DNA of 64,000 nucleotides from contig NW_027469333.1 of assembly GCF_051020765.1 (NCBI RefSeq), positions 62,001-126,000 of the forward strand, in the 5' to 3' direction. This stretch comes from Lasioglossum baleicum (Eukaryota > Arthropoda > Insecta > Hymenoptera > Halictidae). Positions within the stretch are counted from its first letter, which is position 1. Each line of letters starts with the position of its first letter. A program made the translations under genes and the position numbers. The notes below the pieces were generated by a model, which was not told where the DNA came from, did not search any database, and saw only the letters and a list, made by a program, of their open reading frames with translations. Shown here one piece after another: positions 23,101 to 37,040 of the stretch.

Positions 23101-26100
23101 ATCACAATAGGGAACGTTCATCAACGTGTCGAGACTGTACTCTAATGTTCATAACGAGAATTAGGTTGCCCATTGCCAATACCGTTCAGCGGATTCACTC
23201 CACGTATACCTAACTTAGCTCTAGGAATCACAGCACGGGTGTCGCTGTTGACTTCGCCGTTCCATTCTCAGAGAAGTTGGGATCGTTCTCGAACGATTTG
23301 GCTCTAGGTTATTCTATTCATAACTAAGAATAAGGTTTTCGTCTTCAAAAATGTTTACTAATTTGTGCCGGTAGTCACTAAGACAGGCAATCGCTACAGC
23401 AGGATGTGTTCTGGGACGGTAACGCCTTCGGTAAAAAGTTTGACACTATGAAAACTCGTAACGATCTACAGCGGTCTGACTCTGAAGTTTAATATTTATA
23501 CCGTGAACTATGGTGCGTCTTGCCAATACTCCTCAGTGGATTTGCTCCCGGAATACCTGGTTTGAGTCTCGGTGTCATAGGATGCGCGGAGCTATTAACT
23601 AATGCTTTCGAACTAATGCTTTTCGATTAAACTGAAGTGGTAACGCTCACGAATAGTTTTACCCTCGATCTGTAAAGCCATGCATGAAATTAAGATGCCC
23701 GCCTCTATAGTATATAATACCTTGTTCCTCTGTACACGATGCTTTGCTCTCATATACAGCGGATAAGGCATTCGAAGTATAAGGTCTCCAGTAAAACGGT
23801 TGACGTTATACCAATTGGTAACGCACTCAATTTTAGTGCCACTCTAATTTCATATTAAAACCGTGAATTAAGGTGTCTAATGGCAACAATGTTCTGCGGA
23901 TTTTCGCCCGGAATACCTGGCATGACTCGCGGAATCATAGGGTTAGTGAAGCTAATAGCTAAGGCGTTCGATTCTCAACTAAGGTGGTAACGATCTCGAT
24001 CGGTTTTACCCTCGATCTTCCAATACATACATGATGTCAAGGCCAGCGACATTAAAATGTTTACTAATTTGCTCCGCTAAACCCGAAGATATAATCTCGA
24101 TGCAGCGGGTTAGCTTCTCCGAAAGTAGGGCGTTCGGTTAAAAGTTTGAGCATAGAGCAATAGGGATCATTCAGCATCGGCTTGACTCTGTTAATTAATG
24201 TTCATACCATGTAATTGCGTTCTCAATGAAGTTTGTAACGTTCTCGAATGGTTTGACTATCTATTTTGCCATACATACTCGAAAATAAACTGCCCGTCTT
24301 CTAAAGTGTATAGTAATTTGTTTTCTCGAATACTAGGCAGGGCACTCCCTACAGCGGGTTGGACTACTCGGGAGGAAAGCCTTCGGAAAAATGTTTGATT
24401 CTATACGAATAGGTAACGTTATACAACGGATTTACGCTCGACTTTAATGTTCGTATCGTGATTCAAGGTTTCAATTACCAATACTGTGCAGCGGATATAC
24501 TCACGGAGTACCAGGTTTAACTCTCGGAATCACCGCATGGATAAAGCAAGTGACAGATGTACGACTCTCAATGGCGGTGGTAACGATATTGAACCGATTT
24601 ACTCTCGATTTTGCTATTCATATAAGGAAATAACATGTCCGTACGAAGAAGCGACTAATAATTTGTTTTCGAGAGCACTAAGCGAGATAGTCGCTTCAAC
24701 AATATAGGTTCTCGGAAGGTAAATTGTTATGTAAAAACGAAAATGACTTTATACAAATTGGTAATGCTCTCCGTCGGATTGACCTTCATCTTTAATATTC
24801 CTGGCTTGAATTAAGGTGTCTGTTGCCAATACTGACGAGCGGATATGCTCCAGGAATGCCTTGTTTGACTTTCGGAATCACAGAGCAGGTGTAGCTATTG
24901 TCTTAGCCGTTCCACTCTCGAAGAATGTTGTAACATACACGAAAGGTTTGAACCTCGATCATCTAACTCATACATGATATTAAGACGACCGTCACGGAAC
25001 TGAAGACTAATTTCTTTATCTGATCACGAAGGTATACTCTCGATACAGCGGGTTAGTTGTTCGGAGGGTTAGATCTTCGGTGAAACGTTTAACTTTGTAG
25101 CAATTTGTAACATTCTCACACGGTCTGACTCTGCATTTCAATATTCACTTCGCGAATTAGGGTATCTATTGCCATTACTGTACAGCGGATTTACTCCCTG
25201 AATACCTGGTTTGACACTCCAAATCGCAGAATAAGTGAAACTATTGACTTAGCCGTTCGACTCTCGAAGGAAGTTGTAACATACCCGAAAGGTTTGACCC
25301 TCGATCATCTAAATCGTACGTGATGCGATGGTGGCAGCCTGTAATGTGTGTAACAGTTTGCTTCCCTGAGCACGAAGTTATATTCTCGATACGGCGGGTT
25401 AGCTGCTCCTGAGGTAAGGCTTTCGATGGAGAGTTTGAATCTGTACAAACAGGTAAATTTCGACAACGGTTTGATGCTCTACTTTAATATTCGAACAGTG
25501 AATTAAGGTGTCTATTGCCAATCCTGCCCAACGGATGTTCTCCCGGATTACCTGGTTTACCTCTTGGAATCACAGGGTAGGTGAAGCTACTGGCTTAGCC
25601 TTTTAAATCGCAAAGTGGGTGGGGACGTTCTCGAAATGTTTGACCTACGATCATCTAATTCATGCAGGAAATTAAGGTGCCGCCACGAAAATGTATAGCA
25701 ATGTGTTTCTCTGAACAAGAAGTTATACTCTCGATACGGCGTGTCAGCTTCATGGATGGTAAGGCTTTCGGTAATAGGTTTGTCTCTATACTCATAAGTG
25801 GCGTTCTACAACGGGATGACGGTCTGCTTTCATATTCAAACCGTGAATTAAAGTGTCTAATGCCAACACGGTTCTGCGGGCTTTCGCCCGGAATACCTAG
25901 TTTTATACCCGGAATCTCGGGATAGGATGAAGCAATTCACTTGGCCGTTCGATTATCAAAGATGGTGGTAACGTTCTCGATCGGCTGGGCACTCGATCTT
26001 CATATTCATACAAGAAATTAAAGTGCGCGTCACTAAGATGCTCGCTGGTTTGTTCCTGTGAAGTCGATGTTTTAAACCCAATACACCGGGTTAGACTTCG

Positions 26101-27490
26101 GAGTGTAAGGTCTTCAGTAAAATGTTTTACTTTACACAAAACTGGTAACGCTCGCAAACGGTTTGACGCTATAACTTAATATTCGAACCGTGAACTAAGG
26201 TCTAATGGGGGTACCGTGCAGCGGGTTTACTCCCGGGGAGCCAGATCCGAATCTAGTAATCATAAAATAGTTGGAGCTATTGACATAGCCGTTCGACCCT
26301 CATAGACGAAGGTACAGTTCTGGAACAGTTTGCCTAGCGATCTTCTAATTCATACATGACGATATGGTTCCCGTCACTGAAATGTATACTAACTCGTTCC
26401 CCTGAACACCACGATATACTCCCGACACAGAGGGATAGACCTTCGGATGGTAAGGTCTTCGGTAGAACGATTTAGTTTATACCAATTTGCAACGCCCACA
26501 AACATTATGACCCTCTACTTTAATATTCAATCCGTGAATTATGGTCACTTTTTCAAATTCTGCTCATGGGATTTGATCCCGGAATACTACGCTTGACTCT
26601 CCGAATCACAGCTATCGGTGAAGTTGATGACTCAGCCGTTCGACTCTATTGAAGGTGGTAACGATATCGAATGGTTTTACACTCGATCATCTAATTCGTT
26701 CATGAAACTAAGGTGTCCGTCTGCTAAAATGTCTACTAATTTGTAAAGCCAATCGCCACACCGGGATGGATTCTCGAATGGTAATACCATCGGTAGGAAG
26801 TTTGACTTTATATGAATTTTTTTATCCTTCCACGGCTTCACTCTCTACTTTCTTATTTATACCGTGCATTAAGCGTCCATTGCCAATGATCTTCAGCGCG
26901 TTAGCTCGCAGAATACCTGGGTCGACACTCGGCATCACAAAATAGGTGATGCTATTGGCTTAGCTGTGCGACCCTATACGACGGTGGTAACGTTGTTGAT
27001 TGATTTGGATCTGGATTTTGTAATTAATTCATGAAATTATGGAGACCGTCACAAAAATATTTACTAATTTGTTTTTCTGGTCACAAAGTCAAACTCTCGA
27101 AGCAGTGGGTTTGTTTCTCGGGCCGTTATGCTTTCAGTCAGACGTGTGACATAGCAACCGTTATCGTTCTCTAACGGTTCGACGTTTTTCTCGGAGAGAT
27201 ACACTCTCCGAATCACAGGATAGGTGAGGCTATTGACTTAGCCGTTCGACTATAAAAATAAGGTGGTATCGTTCCGAACGGTTTTACTCTCGATTTTTAT
27301 ATTTATTCATGACAATGTGGTGCACGCCTGTGAGTATGTCGACTAATTTGTGTCTGTGTGCAATAAGCACGACACTCGGTACAGCGCGTTCGGTTCTCGG
27401 AAGGTAAGGTATTCGGTAGAAGGAATGACTTTATACCAATTGGTAACGTTCCCAATCGGATTGACACTCGAACTTCCGATGCATACATGG
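23101..27490 (-). repeat. Satellite array, reverse block 4
   Basis: About 12 to 13 reverse units of the same family, rich in the alternative subtype (near 23390, 24340, 24690 and 27370). A partial deletion near 27185-27200 joins a core segment directly to the GAATCACAGGATAGGTGA landmark. The switch back to forward is near 27490, where ATACATGGAATT (reverse) runs into CATGGTTTGAGTATTAAAAT (forward half B). Confidence 0.93.
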
Positions 27491-30400
27491 AATTCATGGT
27501 TTGAGTATTAAAATTGATCGCTGAACCGTTTGAGACCGTTACCAATTGTTAAAGAGTCTATTGTTATAAACTTCCTTTTCATAGAAGGAAATTAGTAATG
27601 ATTTCAGTGACGGGCACCTTAACTTCATGTACGAATTAGAAGGTTGAGTGTCATACCGTTAGATAACGTTACCACCTTTTTTGACGGTCGCAGAGCAAAG
27701 TCAGTAGCTTCAGCTATCCTGTGATTCCCAGAGTCAAACCACGTAATCCGGTTTTAAATCTGCTGAATAGTATTAGCAACAGGCACCTTAATTCAGGGTT
27801 TGAATATTAAAGTAGAGCAACAGGTCGTTTGAGTGGGTTACCAATTGGGTTAACGTCAAACGTGCCATCGAAGACCTTACAATTCGAACGCCTAACCCGC
27901 TGTACCCAGAATATAACATCGTGGTCGGAGCAACAAGTTAGTGTACATTTTAATGGCGGCACTTCAATTTCATGTATGAATTACTAGATCGAGAGTAAAA
28001 CCGTTCGAGACCGTTACTACCTTCTGAGTGTGTCCAACGACTACATTAATAGCTTCACCTAGCCTGTTATTCCGACAGTGAAATCAGGAATGTCTGGAGA
28101 AAATCTGATGTACAATATTGGCACTATATACCGTATTCACGACATAAAGTTTTAGACTCCAGAGACAAACCGACGTAGATCGCTTCGTATTGGTATAGAT
28201 TCAATCTTTCTACCGACCGACTTATCTTCCGAATATCGAGTGTATAACTTCGTGTCGAGAGAAGCAAATTAGTATACATTTTAGTCATGGGCCCCATATT
28301 TACATACATGAATATTAAAATCGTGAGTCGAACACTTCGATAATGTTACGACCTTCTGTGAGAGACGAACGGAATAGTGAATAGCTTCACCTATGCTGTG
28401 ACTCCGAGGGCAAAACTAGGTAGTCCAGGAGACAATCCACTGCGCAGTACAGGCTTTAGGCACCTTAATTTTAGGTATGAATTTCAAGGCAGGGAGTCAT
28501 GATGTCGGAGGATATAACCAATTCGTATGAAGTCATTCTTTTCACCGAATATCCTACCGTCCGATAACCTAACACGCTCAGCGTGTCCTGCTTCCTATTC
28601 AGGGAAACAAATTACTAGACATTTTAGCTGACGGACAATGCATAATTCAGTATAAATACCAGTATCGATATTCAAAGCGTTTGGGAACGTTACCATCTTC
28701 CATGGGAGGCGAATCTTTATGTCAATAGCTTCTCATATTCTGTGATGCTATCCTGTCCTATCCGAGAGTGCAGCTTGGTATTACATGAATAAGTACGCTG
28801 AACAGTATTGGCAATAGACTCCTTCATTCAAAGTGTGAATATTATAGTACAAATACCAATCCGTCGGAGAACCGTACCAGTTGGTAAAGACTCATTCTTC
28901 TTACCGTATACATTACCTTCCTACAACCTAATCCGCTGTAGCGAGTGTCATGCTTAGAGCACACAGAAACAAGTTAGTAGACATTCTAGCAGACGGACAC
29001 CTTATTTTCATGTGCGAATAGATTAATCGAGAGCCAAACCGATAGTGAACGAACCCACCTTCTTTATGAAACGAACGGCTAAGTCAGTGACGTCACCTAT
29101 TCTGTGATTCCGAAAGTCAAACAGGGTAATCCGGGTGTAAATCCGCTGAACAGAAAGGGAATTAGATGCCTTAATTCACGGTTAGAATACTAGTGCAGAT
29201 AGTAAATCTATTTGAGAACGTTTCAGACTCGTACAAAATTAGAATTTTTACCGAACACCTTACTTCCAAGAACCTAACCCACTGTATCCAGAGTACAACA
29301 TCTCGTTCGGAGAAGTAAATTAGCATACATTTTAGTGACAGGTTCCTGAATTCCATGTATGAAACAGAAGATGGAGGGTGAATCCGTCAGATAACGGAAG
29401 CAGCTTCTTTTCGGGTCGAACGGCTGTGACAGCAGCTACACCTATTCTGATATTCCGATAGTCGAACCAGGAATACCGCGAATAAATACCCTGAACTGCA
29501 TTGACAATAGACACCTCTATTTATGGTATGAATATTAAAGTACAGTATGAAACGGTTGTAGAACGTTACCAATTTGTATAGAGTCAAATATTTTACTGAC
29601 GGCCTTACCTTCTGAGAAACTCTCTCTCAATATCCAGAGTATAACTTCGCGCTTAGAGAAAGAAATTATTATACACCTTTGTGACGGCCACCTTAATTTC
29701 CGGCATGAATTAGAACTGGAGGGTCAAACCGATCGAGAACGTTAATACCTTCTTTGAGAGTCGAATGGCTAAGTCAATAGGTTCACCCTTCCTGCGATAC
29801 CGATAGTCAAACCAGGTATTCCGGGAGTAAATCCGCTGAGCAGCATTGGCAATAGTAACCTTAATTAACGGATGGAATATTAAAGTTGATCGTCAACCTA
29901 TTTGTGGGCGATACTTGTCGGTGTAAGGTCAAACGTTTTACTGCAGGCATTACCCTCCGAATATCTAACCTGCTGTATCAAGAGTACATCGTTGTGTTCA
30001 GAGGCACGAATTGGTATACACTTCAGCGACTGGTACATTAACTCCATATATCGGTTAGAATCTCGCTAGGCAAACTGTTCCACAGCGTTACAAACTTCTT
30101 TGACAGTCGAACGGTTAAGTCAATACCTTCACCTATCCTTTGATTCCGAGAGTGAAACCCGGAAGTCCGCGTCTTAACCCGCTGTACAGTATTGGCATTA
30201 GACACGCAATTTCATGGTATGAATATTAACTAACAGAGATTCAAACCGTTGTTGAACGTTCCCTACTGCTATATGTTCAAACTTTTTACCGAAGGCCCTA
30301 CTTTCGGAGAAGCTAACCAGCTGCATCGAGATTATGTCATCGTGTTTAGAGGAGCAAATTTGTAAACATTTTAGTGTCGCTGGCCTTAACATCATCTATG

Positions 30401-33400
30401 TATTGGAATATCGAGGGTAAAACCATTCGAGACCGTTACCACCTCAGTTGAGAATTGAACGCCTTAGCTATTAGCTTCACCTACCCTATGATTCCGGGAG
30501 TCATGCCATGTATTCTGGGAGTAAATACGCGGAACATTACTGCCAATAAACATTGTACTTCACGGTACGAGCATTAAAGTACAGCACCAAACCGTTGCAG
30601 CACGTTACGAAATGGCATTGGGTACATCCTTTTAGAGAAGGCCTTTCCTTCCGAGATGCTAACCCGCTCTATCGAGAGTATTATTTCGTGTGCAGTAAAA
30701 CAAATTAGTAAACATTTAATTGACAGGCTTCTTAGTTTCATGTATGTTTTAGAAAATCGAGATTCCAACCGTTGAAGAACATTAACAATTTCTTTGAGAT
30801 TCGAACGCCTGAGTCAAAAGCGTGGCACATCCTGTGATTCGGAGAGTCAAACCAGGTAATCCGAGAGTAAATCTGATGAAGATTATTGGCAACGTATACC
30901 TTAATTTTCACCGTGAATACTAAAATAGGACGTCACACCGCATGAGAACGTTATTAAATGCTATAATGTCAAACGTCTGACCGACGGCCTCACCTACCGA
31001 CAAGCCAAGCCAGCCGTATCGAGAGTATATCTTCGAAGGCAGAGAAGCGAATTAGAATACATTTTAGTATCGGCCACCATAATTTTATCTGTGAATATCA
31101 AACTATCAATCTGTGAGGATCAAACTATTCGGGAACGTTACCGACTGCTTCGACAATCGCACAGCTAAGTCAATACCTTCACGTATCCTGTCGGTCCGAG
31201 AGACAAAACCAGGTATTCCGGGGGTAAATGCGAAGTACAATCTTGGCCGCAGACACCACAATTCACGGTTTGATTATTAAAGCTGGCCGTCAAGCCGATG
31301 TAGAACATTACCTATTCGTGTAGGGTTAATATCCTTACATAGTGTCTTACCCTCCGAAAAGCAGACAAGCTGTATCAAGATTATAACGCCGTGCTCAGAG
31401 GTACGACCTGGTATACGCTTTAGTGACGAGAACATCATTTTCATGTATGAAATAGAAGATCGAGTATCAAACTCTTAGAGAGCGATACCACCTTCTTTGG
31501 ACGTCGAACGGCTAGGTCAGTAGCTTCATCTATCCAGTTATTCGGAGAATTAAACCGAGTATTGCTGGGGTAAATTCTCTGAACATTATTGGCAATAGTC
31601 ACATGATTTCACGGTGTGAATAGAAATGTAAACCGTCAAACATTTGAGAGCATTGCCAATTGGGCTATAGTCTAACACTTTGCCGATGACGATACCTTTA
31701 GTGGAGCAAACTCACCGCGTCGTAAGCATAACTACGTGTTCGGAGAATGAAATTGGTTTTCATTTCAGTCACGGGCTCCGTAACTCCATGCACGAATTTG
31801 GAGATCGACGCTCAAGCCGCTCGAATACGTTCCCACCCTCTGTGAGAGACGAACGGCTAAGTCAATAGCTTCACCCATCCTCCGATTCCGAGACTCAATC
31901 GAGCTGTACTGGGCGTATATCCGCTGAAAGGTATTTGGAATAACTACCATAATACCGGGTATGAATATCAAAGTTCTGAGTCAAACCGTTGATGAACGTT
32001 ACGTATCGGTATAGAGACAAACCTTTTACCGAAGGTCTTACATTTTGAGCTGACAACCCGCCGTGTGGAGAGTATAACTTCGTGTTCAGGCAAAGACAAC
32101 AGTATACATTTGAGTGGTGGACATCATAAGTTTATGTATGAATTACAAGATAGAGGGTCAAATCGTTCCAGAACGATACCACCTTCCTTGAGAGACACAC
32201 AACTAAGTCAATGTCTTCACCTATCCAATGATTTCGATAGTCCAGCCTGGTATTCCGGGATTCAATCCGCTGTACAGTATTGGCAATAGACACCCCAATA
32301 CACGGTTTGAATATTAACGCACGCGGTCAAGCCGTAGTATCATTACCACTTGGTGTAGTGTCAATCTTCATACAGAATGCCTTGCCCTCCGAGAAACTAA
32401 CCTGCAGTATCGAGAGTATGACACCGTGTCCGGAGGGACGAATTAGTGTACATTTTACTGTCCGCCACCTTAATTTCATTTATGAATCAGAAGCTCGAAT
32501 GTCAAACCGTTCCAGAACGAAACCACCTTCTATCAGGTTAGAACGGCTAAGTCAATCACATCACATATCCTGTGACACGCAATTTTGCTGTATGAATATT
32601 AAAGAACGGAGTCAAAGCTTTATGGAACGTTACCTATTGCGCAATCGTCAGACATTTTATAGTAGACCCTATTTTCGGAGAAGCTATCACGCTGTATTGG
32701 GATTATATCTTCGTGTTCAGCGAAGCCAATAAATATATATTCTAGTCACGGGCACAATAATTTCGTGTATGAATAAGAAGATCGGGCGCCAAACCATTCG
32801 CGAAGGTTACCATCCTCCTTGTCAGTCGAACGGCTAGGTCAACAGTTTCAACAATCCTGCGATTCTGTGTGTAAAACCACGTATTCCGGGAGTAAATTCG
32901 CTGATTAGTATTGACAATAGACACCTTAATACACGGTATGAGTATTAAAGAAGACGGTCAAACCGCTGTAGAGCGTTACCTATTGGAATAGAGTCTATCA
33001 TTTTACGGAAAGCCTTTCTGTTGGGGCAGATATCCCACCGTACCGGAAGTATCACTTCTTGTTCTGAGATACACATCAGAATTGATTTTAATGACGGCAC
33101 CCTAAATTCATGTGTGAATTCGAATATTGATGGTCTAACCAATCGAGAACGTTGCCACCTTCTGTGCGAGACGAGCGGCCAAGTGAATTGTTTCACTTGT
33201 CCTGAGATTCCGAGAACCAAACCAGGTATTCACGGTGGGAGTCCGCTGACGAGCTTTGGCCACAAGCACCTTAATTTACGATTTGAATATTAAAGTAGAG
33301 CGTCAAACCGTTTTACAGCGTTACCAATTGGTATCTCGTCATATGGATACAGAAGACGATAACTTCCGCGAATCACACCGGCTTCATCGAGAGATTGAGT

Positions 33401-35537
33401 TCGTGTTCAGAGAACGAAACTAGTATTCATTTCAGCGACTGGCACCATAATTTCGTGTATGACATCGAAGATCGAGGATCAAACTGTTCCAGAGCTGAAC
33501 CACGCTCGCTGAGAATCGAACGGCTAAAACAATAGGTTCGGCTACCCTGTGATTCCGAGTGTCTAATCAGGTAATCCGGGAGTAAATCGCTGAAGATTGT
33601 TCGCAACAGACACCATAATTCACGGTATGAATATCAAAGTACAGTGTGAAACCGTTTCAGAATGTTACCAATTGGTATAACGACATACCTTTCTCCGCAT
33701 ACCTTACCTTCCGAGAGCATAAGGTGCAGTGTCGTGGGTATAATATCCTGTACAGAGATACAAATAGGTATACATTTTAGTGATGCGCACCGCAAGTTCA
33801 TGTATGAATAAGTTGACCGCGCGTTAGCCCCTCGCGAACGTTTCCTCCTTCTTTGATGTCCGAACCGCTAAGTCAGCAGCTTCACTTATCCTGTTATTCC
33901 GATCACCAAACCAGATATTACGTGACAAAATAAGCTGTACTCTATTGGCAATGAACACCTTAATTTACGGTTTGAATATTGAAGTACAGAACGTAACCCT
34001 TATAGAACGTTACCTATAGGTATAATGTCAAAGGTTTCTCCAAAGTCCCTACCCTCCGAGAACCTAACCCGCTGTATCTAGAGTATATCTTCGTGATCAG
34101 AGATACAAATTCGTATACATTCGAGTGGCGGGCACCTTTGCTTCGTGTATGAATTAGAAGATCGATGGTCGAACTATTCGGTAATGCTACCACCTTCTTC
34201 TACGGTCGAACGTCTATGTCAATAGCTTCATCTACCGTGTGATTCCGAGAGTAACGCAAGGTATTCCTGGAATAATCCGCTGAACAGTATAGTCAATAGT
34301 CAGCTTATTTGATGGTATAAATATTAAAGACGAGCGTCGAAACCTCAGAGATCGTTACCAATTGGTATAAAATTGAACGTATTAGTGAAGGCCTTACCTT
34401 CTGCGATCCTCACCGGCATCATCGAGTGTATAACATCGTGTTCAGAAAAGGAAATTAGTCTCCATTTCAGTGACGGGCATCTTATCTTCATGTATAAATT
34501 ACAAGATGTAGGGTAACACCGTACGGGAACGTTATCACCTTTATTGAGTGTCGAACGACTAAGTCAAATGCATGGCATGTATGAATTACTGGATCGAGGG
34601 TCAAGCAGTTTGAAAACGTTTCCACCTTCTGTGAGAGACGAGCTGCTAAGTAAATAACATCATCTATCCTGTGATTCGGAGAGCCAAACCAGGTATTCCG
34701 GGCGTAAATCCGCTGAAATGTATTGACAATAGTCTCCATAATTCACGGTTTGAATATTAAAATTGAGCGTCAAACTGTTCGAGAGCATTTCCATTTGCTA
34801 TAAGGTCAATCACTTAACCGATGGCCTCACCTTCGGAGAAGTTAACCTGCCGTTTCAAGAGTGTAACTTCGTGTTCAGAGAAGAGTGGCAGTATTCATTT
34901 CAGTGACGGGCACATTAACATCATGCATGATTTAGATGATCGAAGGTAATGCCGCTCTATATCGTTGCGACCTTCTCTGAGTGACGAACAGCTAAGTCTG
35001 TAGCTTCACCTCCCCTGTCATACCAATAGTCAAACCACGTATTCCGAAAGTCAATCCGCTGTAGAGTATTGGCAGTGGACACCTTAATTCCTGTTAAGAA
35101 AATTAAGGCGGAGAGGTCAAAGTACCGGAGAACATTATCAATTGCCATAAAGTCATTCTTGATATCGAATACCATGCCTTCCGAGAACAAACTCGCTGTG
35201 GATGTGTCTTGCTGATTGTTCGCGAAAGAAGAAATAAGTAGACATTTCGGCGGAGTGACACCTTATGATCATGTCTGAGTAGTATAATCGCGAATCAGGC
35301 CATTGGCGAACGTTACCAGCCTTCCTGAAAGACGCACAGCTACGACAAATGCATCACGTTTACTGTGATACCAAGTGTAAAACATGGTATACCGGCATTA
35401 AATTCTCTGAACAGTATTGACAATACGTACCTTCAATGGCGGCAAGAATATCAAAGTTGAGAGTCAAACCGTCGGAGAACACTACCAATTGGTATAAAAA
35501 CATACATTCTACCCAATACCTTACTGACCGAGAACCC
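27491..35537 (+). repeat. Satellite array, forward block 5 (left of GC-rich insert)
   Basis: About 23 forward units. A measured example: the CCTTAATT landmark of half A is at 29691, that of half B at 29859, and the next half A landmark at about 30036, giving 168 and 177 bp halves. A partial-unit deletion near 34560-34575 joins AAGTCAAATGCATGG to a half-A start. A longer open frame at 32280-32732 shows no recognisable domain and its reading frame is not shared by neighbouring units, so I treat it as chance. Confidence 0.95.
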
Positions 35538-35730
35538 ACCCCGCAGGGGCTGCGGTGGGCCTACTGATCCCATTGCAGTATGGGTATGATGAACCCACGG
35601 TGCCTGAGTCGGCCAAACCTAGGCCGAGGTGAGCAAGCACCTCATTCAGGATGTAAGGTGTCCATACGCTGAGTATGACCAGTACGGCCCTGCATACACT
35701 GGTACCGCGGAAACCGGTTCGAGCACTGGG

Positions 35731-35747
35731 GGGGGGGCTTCGCCCCC
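35731..35747. other. G/C-run hairpin in the GC-rich insert
   Basis: The end of a ten-G run (35728-35737) followed by a C and then GCCCCCC forms a seven-pair stem closed by a TTC loop. It would be very stable in RNA or single-stranded DNA. The G run length may be unreliable. Confidence 0.7.
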
Positions 35748-35809
35748 CGCTGGTTGCTTGGCATGGCCTCGAGGGGGCAGTGGTAAGCTCATATCGCGGG
35801 TTAGGCGAC

Positions 35810-35825
35810 CCCGTCTTTGGACGGG
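35810..35825. other. Hairpin, six-pair stem, in the GC-rich insert
   Basis: CCCGTC (35810-35815) and GACGGG (35820-35825) pair perfectly around a TTTG loop. Compact stems like this suggest the insert was once a structured RNA. There is no following T run to make it a terminator. Confidence 0.7.
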
Positions 35826-35956
35826 TTAGATCCTCCACGGGTGAGCGGCGTGAGATCTGCTCGGGCGCTGGCCTGCAGAGCCAGTAGGGATTTAGAAAGG
35901 TACCCGCAGACCCAAGGTTGGCGCTGCGGTACTAGCGGTCCGCGGGCTAATTGGTA

Positions 35957-36007
35957 GGTGTGTGGTAAGGTGCGCCACACACCGCGCTGATTGGGCGTAT
36001 CCCAATC
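35957..36007. other. Two adjacent perfect hairpins in the GC-rich insert
   Basis: GGTGTGTGG (35957-35965) pairs with CCACACACC (35975-35983) around a nine-base loop. Six bases later GATTGGG (35989-35995) pairs with CCCAATC (36001-36007) around CGTAT. Two perfect, closely spaced stems are unlikely by chance and support a folded RNA origin. Confidence 0.75.
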
Positions 36008-36058
36008 CCGCTCCCATGGGGGCCGCGTGGATCCGGGCCTAGTGGCAGGAACGGCACG

Positions 36059-37040
36059 TAAAATCTGCGATACACGTTGTCCGAGAACCAAATCCGCTAT
36101 AGCGATGGTCTCGTTCCGTTTTCACGTAATCAGTTCACATTTTCGCAGAGGGGCACATTATTTTCAAGTATACATAAGGAGATCGCGAGTCGTTCCGTTT
36201 GAAAGCGATATCACCGTCTTTGAGGGTCTGACATCATAGTCAATAGCGACAGGTATCCTTTGATACCGAGAGTCAAACCACGTATTCCTGGAATAATCCG
36301 CTGAACAGTATTAGCGAAGGACAGCGTATTTCACCATATGAACATTACAGCAGAGCATCAAACCGATGTAGAGCATTACCTATTCGTATAGAGTCAAACG
36401 CTTTACCGAAGAACTAACTTTCCGTGAAGCTAACCCTCTGTATCGAGAGCGTAACTTCGTGTTCAGAGAAGCAAGTTCATATACATCTTGGTGACGGCTA
36501 CATTAGTATCATGTGTGAATTCGATGATCCAGGGAAAAGCGGTTCGAAAATGTGACCACCATCTTTGAGATTGGAACAGCTGACAGAATAGCTTCTTTGA
36601 GGTTCCAACGGACAAGTCAGTAGCATCAGCTATTCTGTGACTCCGAGAGTGACGCCGTGTATTCCAGCAGTAAATACGCTCAGCAGTTATGGAAAGAGAA
36701 ACCTTAATTCTCGCAATGAATATTGAAGTAGAGAGTCAAACCGCGAAAGTGCGTAACGTACTTGTATAGAGTCAAACTCTTTCCCGTAGGCAAACCTCCA
36801 TAGATTCAAACCAGCTGTATGGAGCGTATATCACCGTGTTCAGTGAAACAAATTACACAGCATTCTAATGGCGGGAACCATAACTTCATGTATGAATAAA
36901 AAGATCGAGTGTCAAACTGATAGAGAACGTTATCGCCTTCCTCGAATGTCACACTCCTAAGTGAATTGCTGCACCTATCCCTTGAATCGGAGAGGCAATT
37001 CAGGTATTCCAGGAGTAAATGCGCTCGAAGGTATTGGTTT
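36059..37040 (+). repeat. Satellite array, forward block 5 (right of GC-rich insert)
   Basis: Forward units resume in mid-unit. Near 36555-36625 a stretch containing TTTGAGATTGGAACAGCTGA is repeated in altered form as TTTGAGGTTCCAACGGACAA, a partial tandem duplication of about 45 bp. The block ends at an orientation switch near 37040 whose sequence is nearly repeated near 48380. Confidence 0.93.

Larger units (their letters stand above)
35538..36058. mobile_element. GC-rich structured insert, candidate retroelement fragment
   Basis: This is the only non-satellite, GC-rich sequence in the array. It interrupts a forward unit. The landmark CGAGAACC(T)AACCCGCTG is found just before it (35529-35545, altered) and again just after it (36079-36100), so satellite bases near the breakpoints look duplicated, although I cannot define an exact target-site duplication. 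It has strong hairpins: CCCGTC/GACGGG at 35810-35825, a nine-pair stem at 35957-35983 and a seven-pair stem at 35989-36007, plus a G/C foldback at 35731-35747. Open frames on both strands (for example 35521-35838 and 35801-36091, minus) have no domain I recognise. There is no poly-A tail. It resembles the structured 5' leader of a non-LTR retrotransposon, but I cannot name a family. Confidence 0.5.

Noticed and set aside
32280..32732. Open frame of 150 codons, the second longest in the array
   Set aside because: It lies wholly inside satellite, spans more than one unit without keeping the same frame in neighbouring units, and contains no recognisable domain. In about 59 kb of repeat on six frames, one such frame is expected by chance.
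35700..35730. tRNA-like B-box (GGTTCGAGCAC) suggesting a tRNA-derived SINE
   Set aside because: The spacing of the final C is off the GWTCRANNC consensus and no convincing A-box lies upstream at the right distance.
35521..36091. Overlapping open frames on both strands of the GC-rich insert
   Set aside because: High GC content removes stop codons. The translations are rich in Pro, Arg, Gly and Ser with no motif, so I do not call a gene.
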